Part shown: piece after piece, positions 31,191-42,670 of the stretch
Position numbering within the stretch: position 1 is the first letter of the stretch
Layout: the number at the start of each line of letters is the position of its first letter
Assembly (NCBI GenBank): GCA_014529385.2
Contig: CM043963.1
Location: 69,840,912-69,904,911 of the forward strand
DNA from: Adiantum capillus-veneris
Taxonomy: Eukaryota > Streptophyta > Polypodiopsida > Polypodiales > Pteridaceae
Reading direction: 5' to 3'
Length of the DNA: 64,000 bases
Notes under the pieces: model-generated
Seen by the model: only the letters and a program-made list of their open reading frames with translations
Database searches by the model: none
Told to the model about the DNA's origin: nothing
Made by a program: the position numbers and the translations under genes

Positions 31191-33475
31191 TGAGATGGTT
31201 CATTATCTTACTGGAATTCGACTTCACGGTAGTAGTAAAGAAAGGAAAAACACATCTTAGAGCTGATCATCTTTCGCGATTGACGAATGGAGAAGACCCT
31301 ATAGGAGTAGATGACGACATGCCAGACGCGTACTTGTTCAACATAGAAATGATACCGAAGTGGTCTCAAAATGTCGTTAACCTATTAACCTATGGAGGAG
31401 AGTTCGATAGAAGAGAATACAACCAGAAACATATTGCTATTCAGCAATCCAAGAATCTTCAATTGGTTGCAGGAAGGTTGTATCAATTGGGAAATGATCA
31501 TGTTTTACGACTATGCATCAATCCTGAGGAATATAATATATATCTGCGCGAAGCACATGTTCAGGAATGTGCATTTCATTGTTCAAGAAGGAACACATAT
31601 AGGAATTTGTTACAATTGGGAGTCTATTGGTCAGGAATGAAAGAAAGCGTACATGAATATATCACTGTATGTATTGTATGTTCATCAAAACCGCCAGCAG
31701 AGTATTCGACATTATATCAGATAATGATCGCTCCAGAATGGAGTCAGTATATTGTTGAATATCTCACAAATAGAACTTTCCCAGAAGGAATGTCAAAAGC
31801 TCGTCAGAAATCTGTAGAGACAGAAGCTAGAGATTACTCTTTAATAGGAGATCAACTCTATAAGAGAGGTAAAGACAACCAGCTTAGGATTTGCGCATCA
31901 GAGACTGAGTATGTGATAATACTAGAGCAAGCTCATGGAGGAGTAGGTGGAGGCCATTTCTCAGGTGATAAGACAACAAAACTTGTCTTAGCCGCAGGAA
32001 TATGGTGGCCAACATTACATATGGACGCTGAGGAATACGTTAAACGGTGCGATGACTGTCAGTGGACCAAAGTACCACTTAAAAGAGATGATATGCCAAT
32101 TAGACCAATGATGGGGGCAAGAGCTTTTGCAAAATGGGGAATTGATTATGTCGGACCCATTTCACCTCCTGCATATAAGACTCATGCACAATACATCATT
32201 GTGGCTACAGACTATCTAACAAAGTGGGTCGAAGCAAAGGCAACTCAAAAAGCGGATGCCAGGACCACGGCACAATTTCTATATGAATACGTCTTTGTAC
32301 GATATGGATTGCCAATAGAAATTGTGAGTGATCGAGGCACACATTTTATAAATGAAGTGATAGAGATCCTTCTAGATGAATTCATGGTAATCCATAGGAA
32401 ATCAGCCCCGTATCATCCACAAGCAAACGGACAAGTTGAAGCAACAAACAAAACCATATGCACGGTCCTCACAAAGATTGTATCTGAGTCGAGAACTGAC
32501 TGGGACCAGAAGTTGCATTCAACATTATGGGCATATAGGGTAGCATATAAAACATCAATAGGAACGACCCCATATAACATGGTTTTTGGGCTAAATGCTA
32601 TCTTACCAATAGAATTCTTGATTTCAACCTTAAGGGTGGCTAAGGATCTAGAGTGGACAGAGCACGAGCTTTCTGATAGAATAGATGACCTGGAAAATCT
32701 AGACGAGCTTCGCCTAAAAGCAGTAGCTTCTATCTACGCTCAAAAAAGGCGACAAAAAGAATTTTTTGATAAGCATGTGCGGACTAAAGAGTTTAAGGTT
32801 GGGGACTATGTCCTAGTTTACACTCTGAAACAGCATGCTAAGAAGCTTAAAAAGCGAGGGATGGGACCTCTGGTGATTAAAGATCTAGCACCAAGTGGAG
32901 CCGTCAAGCTTGCTACATTAGACAGAGAAGAAATGCTCAATTGGATTAGTGGATGCAGAGTGAAAAAGTATCTTTTGCCGCTAACCCAAGACATGCTTCT
33001 CAAAATACATCAAGAAAAGCTGCGTGTCCAGAAAAAGAAAATGATTTTGGAGGAAGCGCAAGCCGAGGCGAAGGAAAGAATGGAGAAAAGAAGACTACTA
33101 CGTCAGAAACAGTGCAATGAAGGAGCAATACGAATAAACGCAGTCAGTATAACAGAAATGGATAATGACAAAGAAGAACCCATCATTGAATGCAAAGTAG
33201 GAACCAACCAAATCAAAGCCAGAGCACTATTGGATTCAGGAGCTCAAAGTAACCTACTTTCACTCAGTTTGTATAGACAATTGACAAATGACACTAAACT
33301 ACAAACTGCCAAGCAAGAGTTAAAGAGTTACTCTGAGAATTCAATCAAAACTGTAGGATGCACAGTTTTACATATACAGATTAACCAGTATGTGTATCCT
33401 CATATGTTTTACGTGGTTGAAGACCAAGCTACACAACATCCATTATTGCTAGGACAACCATGGCAGAAGCAATAA
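31172..33475 (+). CDS. Ty3 integrase with duplicated zinc-binding module and C-terminal second protease-like domain
   Basis: The 767-codon frame starts in the RNase H tail (LRADHLSRL). Two related modules follow (31,350 to about 31,700 and 31,728 to about 32,075), each with a WSQ-containing helix, H-x6-H and CxxC (CIVC, CDDC). The catalytic core has D in IDYVGP, D in SDRGTHF and E in GQVEATN (about 32,141, 32,326 and 32,430). Then comes a C-terminal domain. A charged linker is followed by a retropepsin-like segment with ALLDSGAQSNLLS (33,228-33,262) and LLLGQPW. The linker plus core resembles plant Tat/Athila integrases. The protein would insert element DNA. The post-integrase protease domain is unusual. 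Confidence 0.87.
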   Translation: MQYRRIVRWFIILLEFDFTVVVKKGKTHLRADHLSRLTNGEDPIGVDDDMPDAYLFNIEMIPKWSQNVVNLLTYGGEFDRREYNQKHIAIQQSKNLQLVAGRLYQLGNDHVLRLCINPEEYNIYLREAHVQECAFHCSRRNTYRNLLQLGVYWSGMKESVHEYITVCIVCSSKPPAEYSTLYQIMIAPEWSQYIVEYLTNRTFPEGMSKARQKSVETEARDYSLIGDQLYKRGKDNQLRICASETEYVIILEQAHGGVGGGHFSGDKTTKLVLAAGIWWPTLHMDAEEYVKRCDDCQWTKVPLKRDDMPIRPMMGARAFAKWGIDYVGPISPPAYKTHAQYIIVATDYLTKWVEAKATQKADARTTAQFLYEYVFVRYGLPIEIVSDRGTHFINEVIEILLDEFMVIHRKSAPYHPQANGQVEATNKTICTVLTKIVSESRTDWDQKLHSTLWAYRVAYKTSIGTTPYNMVFGLNAILPIEFLISTLRVAKDLEWTEHELSDRIDDLENLDELRLKAVASIYAQKRRQKEFFDKHVRTKEFKVGDYVLVYTLKQHAKKLKKRGMGPLVIKDLAPSGAVKLATLDREEMLNWISGCRVKKYLLPLTQDMLLKIHQEKLRVQKKKMILEEAQAEAKERMEKRRLLRQKQCNEGAIRINAVSITEMDNDKEEPIIECKVGTNQIKARALLDSGAQSNLLSLSLYRQLTNDTKLQTAKQELKSYSENSIKTVGCTVLHIQINQYVYPHMFYVVEDQATQHPLLLGQPWQKQ

Positions 33476-33481
33476 AATGCA

Positions 33482-34459
33482 ATGATTGACTGGAGTTCTA
33501 AATCAGTGCTTATCAAATACGAAGGTGAAAGTCAATCAGTTAAGTTCACCAAAGGAGAAGAGCCAACTCCAAAGGACGAATCCAAAGACAAAGGTAAACA
33601 ACAACCAGACAAAAAGAAGAAGCAATGGCAACCAAAAGTTTCTATACAACCGGATTACTCTTCGACGAGGAATTCTCAACAGTGGATAAGGAAGACAAGC
33701 AATAATATAACAGCTCAACCTTGGGAAAAAACGGAGTCAAAGTTGGTATGGAGACCAAAAAAGGTTGTGCCAGAGAACACAAAGGTGGAAAACAGAGTCT
33801 TCAATACTAGACAACAGAGTGATTCCAGACAATCAAGGACAGTGAAACAGATCTGGATTCCAAAGAAGTTCATGACGGCACACAGCTATAGCAAGCAAAT
33901 TTGGATCCCAACGATTTGTAAACAGGAACTCCCTTCAGTACAATCAACGGAAACTCCTAGGTATTTCAAGTCGAGGAAATCAACACAAAGAACAAAGCAT
34001 GTTTGGGTCGCAAAGAGTTTGTGGCAAGCACAAGTGAAGCGGAAGCAGATTTGGATTGTAAAAAAGAATAACAAAGAAAAGAAGAATCCATCTACTGATT
34101 CTACTATCGAAGTGCCAAAACCAACCCAAAACCCAATCCTTCAATCAAACAAAGAGCAGCTTTATTGGAAAGACTGTTGTATCATCGCTCTACAATTGCA
34201 TTGGGAACTTATGACCAAAACAACTACAATGCTTCGCCCACAGACACTTCATAGTCGTCCGGGAGGACTCAGACTAGGAGGGGGGGAGGTATACAGGTAT
34301 ACAGGAGTTACAAAGCAGCTACAAGCGCCAAAAACAAAGAAAAACAAAAATTATATTACAAGGGCAGTGTCTTATATGATTTTGAAATTTTTATGTTTGA
34401 TTGCGGATATTGATAATATTTATGCCCTTATATACCTTGTTTTGCAACAAGACGTGTAA
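33482..34459 (+). CDS. C-terminal tail of the Ty3 polyprotein with Trp-motif repeats
   Basis: This frame is continuous with the integrase frame, separated only by the TAA at 33,473. The product is highly basic and carries at least five spaced copies of a K-[QHL]-[IV]-W-[IVR]-[PA]-K-like motif (VKQIWIPKK, SKQIWIPT, TKHVWVAK, RKQIWIVKK, SKLVWRPKK). Similar W-V-P-K text occurs in plant copia polyproteins, and one copy occurs at 42,050 in this window (RQIWVPRP). Function is unknown; nucleic-acid or chromatin binding is only a guess. The ORF runs past a polypurine tract at 34,276, so its last about 60 codons may not be real. Confidence 0.6.
   Translation: MIDWSSKSVLIKYEGESQSVKFTKGEEPTPKDESKDKGKQQPDKKKKQWQPKVSIQPDYSSTRNSQQWIRKTSNNITAQPWEKTESKLVWRPKKVVPENTKVENRVFNTRQQSDSRQSRTVKQIWIPKKFMTAHSYSKQIWIPTICKQELPSVQSTETPRYFKSRKSTQRTKHVWVAKSLWQAQVKRKQIWIVKKNNKEKKNPSTDSTIEVPKPTQNPILQSNKEQLYWKDCCIIALQLHWELMTKTTTMLRPQTLHSRPGGLRLGGGEVYRYTGVTKQLQAPKTKKNKNYITRAVSYMILKFLCLIADIDNIYALIYLVLQQDV
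34276..34289 (+). promoter_or_regulatory. Polypurine tract-like sequence
   Basis: AGGAGGGGGGGAGG is very like the tracts directly before the LTR at 40,290 and the minus-strand LTR at 58,448. Here it is followed by GTATACAGG rather than a TG-start LTR, so either a non-canonical or lost LTR follows or it is an internal tract. Confidence 0.5.
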
Positions 34460-37042
34460 ATATCACTAAATAAGAGTGTTTTTGGAGCTAAAAAGTGGAA
34501 AAAAGTGGTAATCCAAGTCCAGAAATCACAAATAATTGTATATTCATATACACAGAGTTACCAGCTATTTATTGTGTATGTTTGGAATTTTTGGCTTCAA
34601 TTTGCTATTTTCCTTTATTTTTTATGATTTTCTTGATAAAAGTAAAAGAAAAATAAAAAAGCAGGTGAAACGAGATCAGAAAAAAGAAAACAATAGATGG
34701 TGATGATCCTAATGACAAGGGCAACCCATGGTAAAAATTGAGTACAATTCGGGAAAAGTTGCGGAAAGCCCGAAATGACAGAATTTTGGCAAAGTGGACA
34801 GATTTCTTAGAAACAGGTCAAACGGAGTCCAAATTGAGAAATTTCAAATCCTAAAGTGCATTTCACGACGAGATAGGAGCACATGTCAAATTTGGTAACA
34901 AGTGATCCGGGAAGCCCGAAGTTAAGTATTTTTCACTTCACTATCAAGCTCATTTCCACTATTACCTTCTTGGAGAGAGCAAAGAGCACACAGGAGCATC
35001 CGACCTTCTACCGCCTTCTACGACTGCTACGAGAGCTCAGAGGACACCAGACATGAGAGGTAGACTCGTTGCCATAAGCTTTTGATGCTTATTGTTAACT
35101 TTTGTCGCGAAAACTCACCAAAACCAAGAAACAAGAGCAGACGGGGAATGGGGAAGAACGCTAGGTAGGGGCACAACCGCCTAACCAAACCTTACAAGAA
35201 CTTAGAGGTGGGTTACCCTAGTATAGGAGATGAGTTTCTAGCACTCAAAGCTCGAGAAAGAACGACTGGAAAAACCCTAGGTCAACAGAGCCTGTAAGAG
35301 GCAAACAGAAAAAAGTTGTCGGAACGACACAAAACTTCTCAGGAAGCTTAACAACATCGAGGGCAATGCAACCATGGAGTATCTCCAGGTTTGGACCACC
35401 AAAAGTAGGTCGGAACAACCGATTCGGCTGCGGACACACAAAGCGTCATTTTGGCATAACGGCTGAAATTGACGACCGAATGAAATGAAACTTCACAAGC
35501 AGCTTCAAATATACATGGATGACTTATGTTTGCAAGCAAAACCCAAAAGAAATCTGATTCACTTACCGATGGTGAAAAAGACGCTTTCGGGCAACCAAAA
35601 GGAGAAAGATGGAGAACGGGAAGCCAAAGTCAAGTTCAACCAAATAGATGGCTTCACAACATATCCAATGAGCTGGAAATGCAACTCTCGAGAAGAAAAG
35701 TTGAAGAATTCAACTCCAAGGCAAAAAGACAACTTCGGAGACTAAAATGCCTATAAGGGGGCTTTTTAGCTAAACTAATGACTTTTTAAGTTGAAAACTA
35801 GTTAGCAGGGCTTAGGGCACTAGCACAAAGCATTCTTTGCACAAAAAGACCAACATTTCAAGAAAAGACATCATACGCGTATGATGTTTCACAGCATGAA
35901 TTTCACATCCATTTCAACATTTGAGTGCATAGCTTCATTCCACATGTTAATCACATCCTATGAACCAAGTATCATGAGAATTGGAGTTAGAAAACCCAAG
36001 GAAAACCAAAAAGACGCAAAGTAGGCCATAAAATTGATTTTTGGTCCTAATTTTGTCAAAATAACTCCAAACTCATTGAAACTTTGTAGGATTGTTGATT
36101 AACACATCTACAAGCTATCTGGAACCAAAAAGCACCATTTTGACACAAAAGACATCATACGCGTATGATGTCTATTTGCACTTACAGAGCCAAAACTGCT
36201 CATTTGTCATCATACATCCATTATATATATCTAATACATGCTACATATGAAATTTGGAACCATTTGGTCAAGAGGATCACCCCATTAGCCCAATTGAGGA
36301 AAAATCCTTCACCTAAAGCCTATTTTTGGCCCAAATCCAACATACTCAAGTCCAAACCAAGATTTGAGTAGATATAGTCCTTCACTAGTACATGGGGAGT
36401 CCACAGAACCAATCCCATGCAAAATTGATGAAAAAGACATCATACGCGTATGATGTCTCCAGAGCCATTTTTAGCCCAAAATCTATCCAAACTTCATAAA
36501 TCCACTGAATAAGCCTATCTAAAGCCAAATCCAAGCTTATAGAGAAATTTGGTCCAAAAATACACTAAAGACATCATACGCGTATGATGTCTCACTATGT
36601 GATTTTGCCACCTCAGGGCTTCAACCACCAAACAGAAGTGATCTACATGCCATTTGAAAGTGAACCACCAAGTTTTATCCAATTTGGATCATAAAATCCA
36701 AATCCCTTTCAAAATTTTGCCAAGAGCCGGAAATAGACTAAACTGGCCAAAACTTGACCAAATGGGATCCAAACTCAAATCCAAGCATATGATACTCATG
36801 TATACACTATCAGCTACAAGCACAACCAATATGAAGTCATTTTGACACAAAAGACATCATACGCGTATGATGTCTCCAGCATGATTTTGAGCCCATTTTG
36901 CATATTTTTTTCACCTACCTTGCATCCTTAGGCCCTGAATAGCTCATGTTTCAATTTTCAAGTCATTTGGATAGTTAAAAGCTTCATTTCGGCTTTCAGT
37001 ACTAAAAAGACGCTAACTTCTGAAATTGGAGTTACAGGATCC
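34460..37042 (+). repeat. Long leader with five set-1 palindromes (plus copy)
   Basis: Non-coding. From 34,818 onward it matches the minus-strand copy (window end back to 61,774). It contains 24-bp palindromes (half-site AGACATCATACG) at 35,866-35,889 (one mismatch), 36,150-36,173, 36,435-36,458, 36,569-36,592 and 36,852-36,875. Start-to-start spacings are 284, 285, 134 and 283 bp. The spacer text differs from interval to interval while the palindromes are kept. No LTR or primer site is visible at the left edge. Confidence 0.88.
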
Positions 37043-40000
37043 ATGGATTCCGCCAAGTACCCTCAAGCCAACCAAAACTTGGGTGGAGGAAGCAGTATTG
37101 GAGAAAGAGGGAATAAAGATCTACCAGGGGACTTTCAGAGATCCTCAAGGGCAAGCGGTGGATGTACCGATGATCCCACAAGAATTGGTAGATTATAGCA
37201 GGTCAGAAGACATCAGCAGGTACCTCGAAAGGGCAGACTTGCACAGTTTCTTCACCTCGAGACCATCAGGTGTGGATACAAGAAGAGTGTACGAGTTAAC
37301 AACATCCATTCAGAAGGATGGGAAAGCCACATTGACAGCCATGGATGAAGAGAAAGTAGAAGTACAGATCACTCCACAGCTCATTGCAGACGCATTGAAG
37401 CTGCACAACAAAGGGAGCTCTGTCAGGGAAAGAAGGGAGGCCATAGAGGTCTATGGATCCAAGAAACAGAATGCAACCTATGGAGATATGGCGGACCAAA
37501 GAGCGGCAACCCTTTGCCGACTGTACAACCAGTTTCTCCATGTTTGCAGTAAAAGACCGCAAAAGTATACGACACCGCCCCATGCCATTGCGACCACCAT
37601 CACATGGGCATTAAAGAGCACTATGCCAAAAGAGGTGAATTACGCTCAACACATCCACGAGCAAGTAATTGCCATGCACAACGAGACGCCAAAGTACATA
37701 GGAGGAGCGGAAATTCTGACAAGAATAGCTTATGAAGCTATTGGAGCTAGAGATCAGCGGCCAAAGGTTCCCTCCCAGAATGAGTGGCTTAGAGAAGCTG
37801 ACGAGGAGGAAGAACAGCCCGAAGTATCCAAGAGGGCGTCCACAAGAGCACGCCGGAAACTAGAAATAGTTTCAGAACCTGAAGAGGAGGTGGACGAGCC
37901 GCTTATGAAGAAAGTAAAGAAGAAGGTTGCTCCCAAGCAAACCAAAAGTTAGAAAGTGGCAAGAATGGAAAGACTAGTGGAGCAGTTTAGAGCAGAAAGA
38001 GCTCTAAAGGGGGACTTTGAAGAAAAGTGGGTTCCAGACCCCACCAAAGTCGGAACTAGCTCAGCCAGGCCACAAGTTGATGAATACGATCAATATATTA
38101 AAGCTTATGAGGAGTCAGAGGCTATACAGGAGTAGCAACCTGTCGAGCCATACACTGAAGAGGAGGTACAACTTTTAAAAGCTGAGCTGAAAAAGGACGA
38201 CAAGGGGAAAGGGAAAGTAGATGAGTCTACTAAATCTCAAGAGAAAGACGGGCAAGCCGACAAGGGGAAAGCCAAGGAAGCTGAGGACAGATACCCCTCT
38301 ATGACTGATGTACCAAGCCCGAAGAAGACGAAAAATATCGTGGAAGAGACCACAATAGAGATGGACACAGATGATTTGGAAAAGCCGAAGGCTGAGACCA
38401 AAGAAAAGGAGATAGATCCAGTTCAGCAAAAGAGAAATGATTATGAGGATCTGGTAGCGATAGGATACACTGAAGCAGAGGTCCTTGAGGCAGTTTATGG
38501 GATCACCCTACAAAAACAAGATGATCGGAGAGGGACGGAGGAAAAAACAAAGAGTACAAAAGAAAGTGAAGAGAAACTGGACGAACAGAACGTACTAGAA
38601 GAGCTGAAGCCAGTGGAGGTGGTGGCAGATTGAGCTTTAGAGTTGACAGATGAAGATGAAAAAGACATGCACATGGTGCATGAATTGCTAGGCAAGATCA
38701 AAGAAAGGTCCAGGGCAAAGGAAGTAGAGATTGAGACAGCCAAACAAAGGGAAGCAGAGTTGCAGAGGAAATTAGAGAATGCTATGACTGAATCTGAAAG
38801 TCATAAACATCACTCTATGACACAGAAAACGAGAGAGACGGCTTGATACTCCAGCTAGCCGAGGCTTCAAGAGAGGGAACAAGTGCACAGGAAGCAAAGG
38901 AGCGGATAGAAGATGAGTTGGAGGCAGCCAAGGATGAGCTCATTGAGCTAAGGGAAAGAGTCGAGCTCCAAGAAAGAACAATCACTAGACTTAGGACTAC
39001 CCCTAGAGCTAGCAGAGCAGGAACCGAACAAGAAGGAACTCTCGTACCAACTTTAGAAGACCAGATCCGAAGCTTACAAAGAGAGCTAAGATTAGAGCAA
39101 GTGCAAAGGTTGCACATTGCAGAGGGATCATTGGCCGCAGAGGAGAGGCTCACATTAGAAAATCAAACACTATGGACAGAGAATGAGGCCCTCCGCAAAC
39201 AGCTCCAAGATCTACAAGAGCAACAAAGAAGAGAGACAAAGACACCACAAGAAGAATCAGGTGGAGCAGCCATAGAGCTACCAGAAACTGGAGAGGCAAC
39301 CACAATTAAAGATCCAGCCCCATCTCACGAGGTGGCCTCGACTTCAGGAATCTCTGAAGAAGAAGAACAAAGGCTCCATGACCAAATAGAAAAGTCAGCA
39401 GAGGAGAGTGCCAAGGCGGAAATGGAATGGGAGAGGAGACTCCTCATCTCCATTAGACTTCAGGGATTAGACACAAAAGTGCTCCATGAAGAGTGGATGC
39501 AACCCAGCCTGCCTTTCCCTTTGATGAAATTTGAAGTGCTAAAGAGGAAAAAGAGAATAGAGGAGGAGCAGTATGTCGCTCTTTACGAAGGCGACATCAC
39601 AAAGGAGGAACAGTCAAAGAAGATAGTAGATTCACAACCTAGATGGAGGAAAGGTTGGCTGAACAAATACCCAGCCTACCTCATCTACTTGGTGGAGGCA
39701 CCAAAGGAGATTCGGGAGAATGCAACCTTCTGCCCGGTGCCAAGAGTCAGAAACTGGAAAGAGCATGGCAAGATTGCAGAAAAGAAGCCAAATTGGCTTA
39801 ATTATCCCAGGATGCCAGGACCAAAGGCAGGAGAGAGAATAGGTAAAGCCTACATGGTGAAAACCCTAACGGGCACCATCAAGCTCTTTACTGGCTCTCC
39901 TGACCTTTCGTGTCAAATGCTCAAGAAAATCTGCAGGACTCTCTTAGCTTGCATTGAAGTGTTCGCGCCAGATAAGGCCACGACCTAGAGTCTACTATCG

Positions 40001-40240
40001 ACGGCCGACACAGTGACTGATATGATATATGATCTTTCATTGCAGCCTTCTCCAAAAGTGTTGCACCTCCTATACCAAAGGATTATGTTTTTTCCTAGCT
40101 TCCACATGCAAACATTCGAAGAAGCTTTCTACACCGGCTTTTTCACCCACGAAAGCAAAATATTCGGCCCATCCTTGACCATCGGCAACCTACAATACGA
40201 ATCACATTTGCAGATGCTCAAAACGACAGGACTTTATTGA
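37043..40240 (+). pseudogene. Large coiled-coil ORF of unknown function, degenerate plus copy
   Basis: This is homologous to the intact minus-strand ORF at 58,498-61,773 along its whole length. It has lost about 70 bp after the first codons and carries stops (near 37,950, 38,135, 38,632 and 39,986) and frameshifts (near 38,820). Open pieces are 37,026-37,952, 38,301-38,633, 38,843-39,988 and 40,013-40,240. It ends 49 bp before the 3' LTR at 40,290. Confidence 0.9.
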
Positions 40241-40276
40241 CCAAGCATAAAAGTCATGTCAGGGACGACATGAACG

Positions 40277-40289
40277 CGGAGGGGGGGAG
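40277..40289 (+). promoter_or_regulatory. Polypurine tract of the plus-strand element
   Basis: GCGGAGGGGGGGAG immediately precedes the TGTTGAGCC start of the LTR, the site that primes plus-strand DNA synthesis in LTR retrotransposons. Confidence 0.9.
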
Positions 40290-41224
40290 TGTTGAGCCAG
40301 CAGAGGATCACACCCACATTTTTGCTCACACTCATCATTTTTGTAACCATTGATTGTAATAAATTTCTTTCCGACATTGATTTTGATTGGAGCCATTCAT
40401 TAAGTAACGGGACTCAATTGAGTTTCCAGCTTGTAATTCCGAAGTAATTTCACTTGCTGATGTAATTAGTTAGAGATGTTCTCACCTCCAAGGCTGAGGT
40501 ATCTAAGCCAAAGTTTTGTAACCTAAAGGGAGAGTTTTATTTAATCAAAGTGAGTTTTTGGAGCGCCGTGACTGTGTCTGAGAGAGAGAGAGAGAGAGTC
40601 TTATCTACTTGCTACGCGAGCTATGGAGCAGCCATTGGAGAAGCGACACCGCCATTGTGTTAGCAACGGTGAGAGCTACGCACAGATACCAAGAGTGCGC
40701 GCTATCGGCTTCTATGTGTGGTAAGTTCCTACGAGCTTCGGTGTGAGTTTTCTTCCAACTCGTGTGTCGGAATGGAGCGTGCAGCATATCTATAGAACCA
40801 CAACGAGTAGAGCTATGCATTAGTACCATCGGGGTCAAGTTTCAGTCACCTGTATTTTTCGGCCTGTCTTCATACGCGTTTACCGCACGGAGTGATTATA
40901 GGTTGATTTTGCAGTTCAAGTCTTTAGGGTGTTGTTCTTACCTAGTGTATAGACTTCCCCTTGAGTTTGAGATCGATTCAATGATTCTAGATCCTGTTTC
41001 GTATAGCATTCGTTCGTAGTACGGATTTCAGTCACTTGCGTATTTTAGAACTTAAATTTGATTTCCTTAGTAGTGATTGTCATTAGAAGGTCGAGTAGGT
41101 GATTTGACACCCACCTAGTTGTTTCCATGCGCCTGCGGGTCAAGCTCCGTCCTGGTCTGACAAATTCTGTTGTTGGTTGAGTTCTCGCTATTTAGCTTCC
41201 GCTAGCGGCGTAACCGCCTTAACA
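40290..41224 (+). mobile_element. 3' LTR of the plus-strand coiled-coil-ORF element
   Basis: This 935-bp LTR starts TGTTGAGCC and ends CCTTAACA, and matches the LTR at 57,512-58,448. It contains an AATAAA near 40,357, a GA microsatellite at about 40,580-40,597 and a decayed TATA region (GGTATCTAAGCC where the other copy has TATATAAGCC). The base after the end is the start of the unrelated flank GCGAT. No matching 5' LTR occurs between 20 and 40 kb, so the element is 5'-truncated or rearranged. Confidence 0.92.
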
Positions 41225-42670
41225 GCGATCTATAGTGATTGAGATAAAGAGGACGAATGGCTCAATTGACGATAGGACAAGTACACTAGAGGGCCCTACC
41301 ATGGAGCCACCTACATTGCCAATTCCAGAGGTTGATACTTGTTCTACGAGGGATGTACAACCTAGTAAGATTGCTCCTACACTAGACACGAGCACTAAGC
41401 CACTAGAGATTGATAGAGTGCCAAATTCCATAGCCATTATTGATGATCCCCTTGCACCTATCATAGAGGTAGATGTCCCACCATAGCCTATATATGAGGA
41501 GATAGACGATGCACATGACCATGAGAGTGTTGACATTACTATAGAGCCTTTAGAGACCGAGATACCTATAGAGACAGATGTCTGCATAGAGACACCTACT
41601 CATGAGCATTCACCACCAGATTCATTGATGATTGAGCAGACAAACCCCCCATGCGAGACACAGACAGATGAGGTATTTAGAGACCATGACTGTCACCCCC
41701 CGAGTGTAGACGTCACATCAGCATCCAGGGACCCCTTTGACGAGAGTGACTTCTACCATTGTACTTGAGATACCCTAAGAGGTAGATCCTACATTAGAGG
41801 ATGTTCCCACCAAGAGTAGTCCCACCCATGAGACACCTAGGATATATCAGACCTATAGCTCATCATTGAGAGCTTATGATAGGACTACTAGACATGTTTA
41901 TGTGCCTCACACAATAACACATGTTAGACCTTTATCTAGTGATGACATTCCAGTTTGGATTGAGAGCCACATCACACATGATGGACTATCACATGGTTGG
42001 CTCACATCTAGACAGTCACTAGAGGCACAGGGATTCTATAGAGGACAAAGACAAATTTGGGTTCCTAGACCATAGACCATTGCACATCCTCCTATATCTA
42101 CTATAGTTTCTTTGACCACACCTATGCCACAGAGATCTAGACCATGTTCACGACCATTAGAGAGGCCTACTCCAAGCTAAGGACATACACGAGCTAGATA
42201 TCCACGACCACATATGAGGAGAGCTCGGCATACTTTCCTTGAGATACCATGGACATTGAAAATTTGGCCACCAAAGAGCCTACCACTTATTACACCAAAG
42301 GGTGCCATGAGTCATAGCTCACCAGAGATTCCTATTGATCATGTTGTTGATGTAGAGCTAGGCAAGAGTCATCCACTGAGGGATTCTAAGCTACAAAGCT
42401 ATTTGACAATGCAGTCTTAGGTTGATTTCCTCCCCATTACTTGTGCTATAGATTCTACCATCCATATGGAGCTAGGTGCTAGCCAGCCATTGACCATTAG
42501 ACAGAGATCTAGAAGATTATAGGCTTTATTGTTTGGAGAGAGTTCTCTTATCCCTCCTAGTTGCACTAGACCATTGACTTGAGCATATTGACTACGGTGC
42601 ACTAGCTGCATGCATTTATACTAGAGGCACTTTTTTTCTATGGGTTTTTTCCCTCTAGGTATCCAGGTTT
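41225..42670 (+). pseudogene. Broken ORF of another LTR element, Trp-motif containing
   Basis: Plus-strand frames of 60-85 codons (41,235-41,486, 41,866-42,075, 42,214-42,420) are linked by stops and shifts. They encode a Glu/Pro/Thr-rich acidic sequence, then a basic segment ending in RGQRQIWVPRP, the same motif type as the Ty3 tail at 33,482-34,459. A gag/pol domain is not visible. This is probably the C-terminal part of the polyprotein of the element whose 3' LTR starts at 43,888. Confidence 0.5.

Noticed and set aside
34288-34460. 3' LTR of the gag-pol element right after the polypurine tract
   Set aside because: No TG start, no paired copy and no matching 5' end were found, so it is not called as an LTR.
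35866-36875. CRISPR-like array of 24-bp repeats
   Set aside because: Spacers are about 110-260 bp and not uniform, the repeats are perfect palindromes, and the setting is a plant retrotransposon leader. No cas genes are present.
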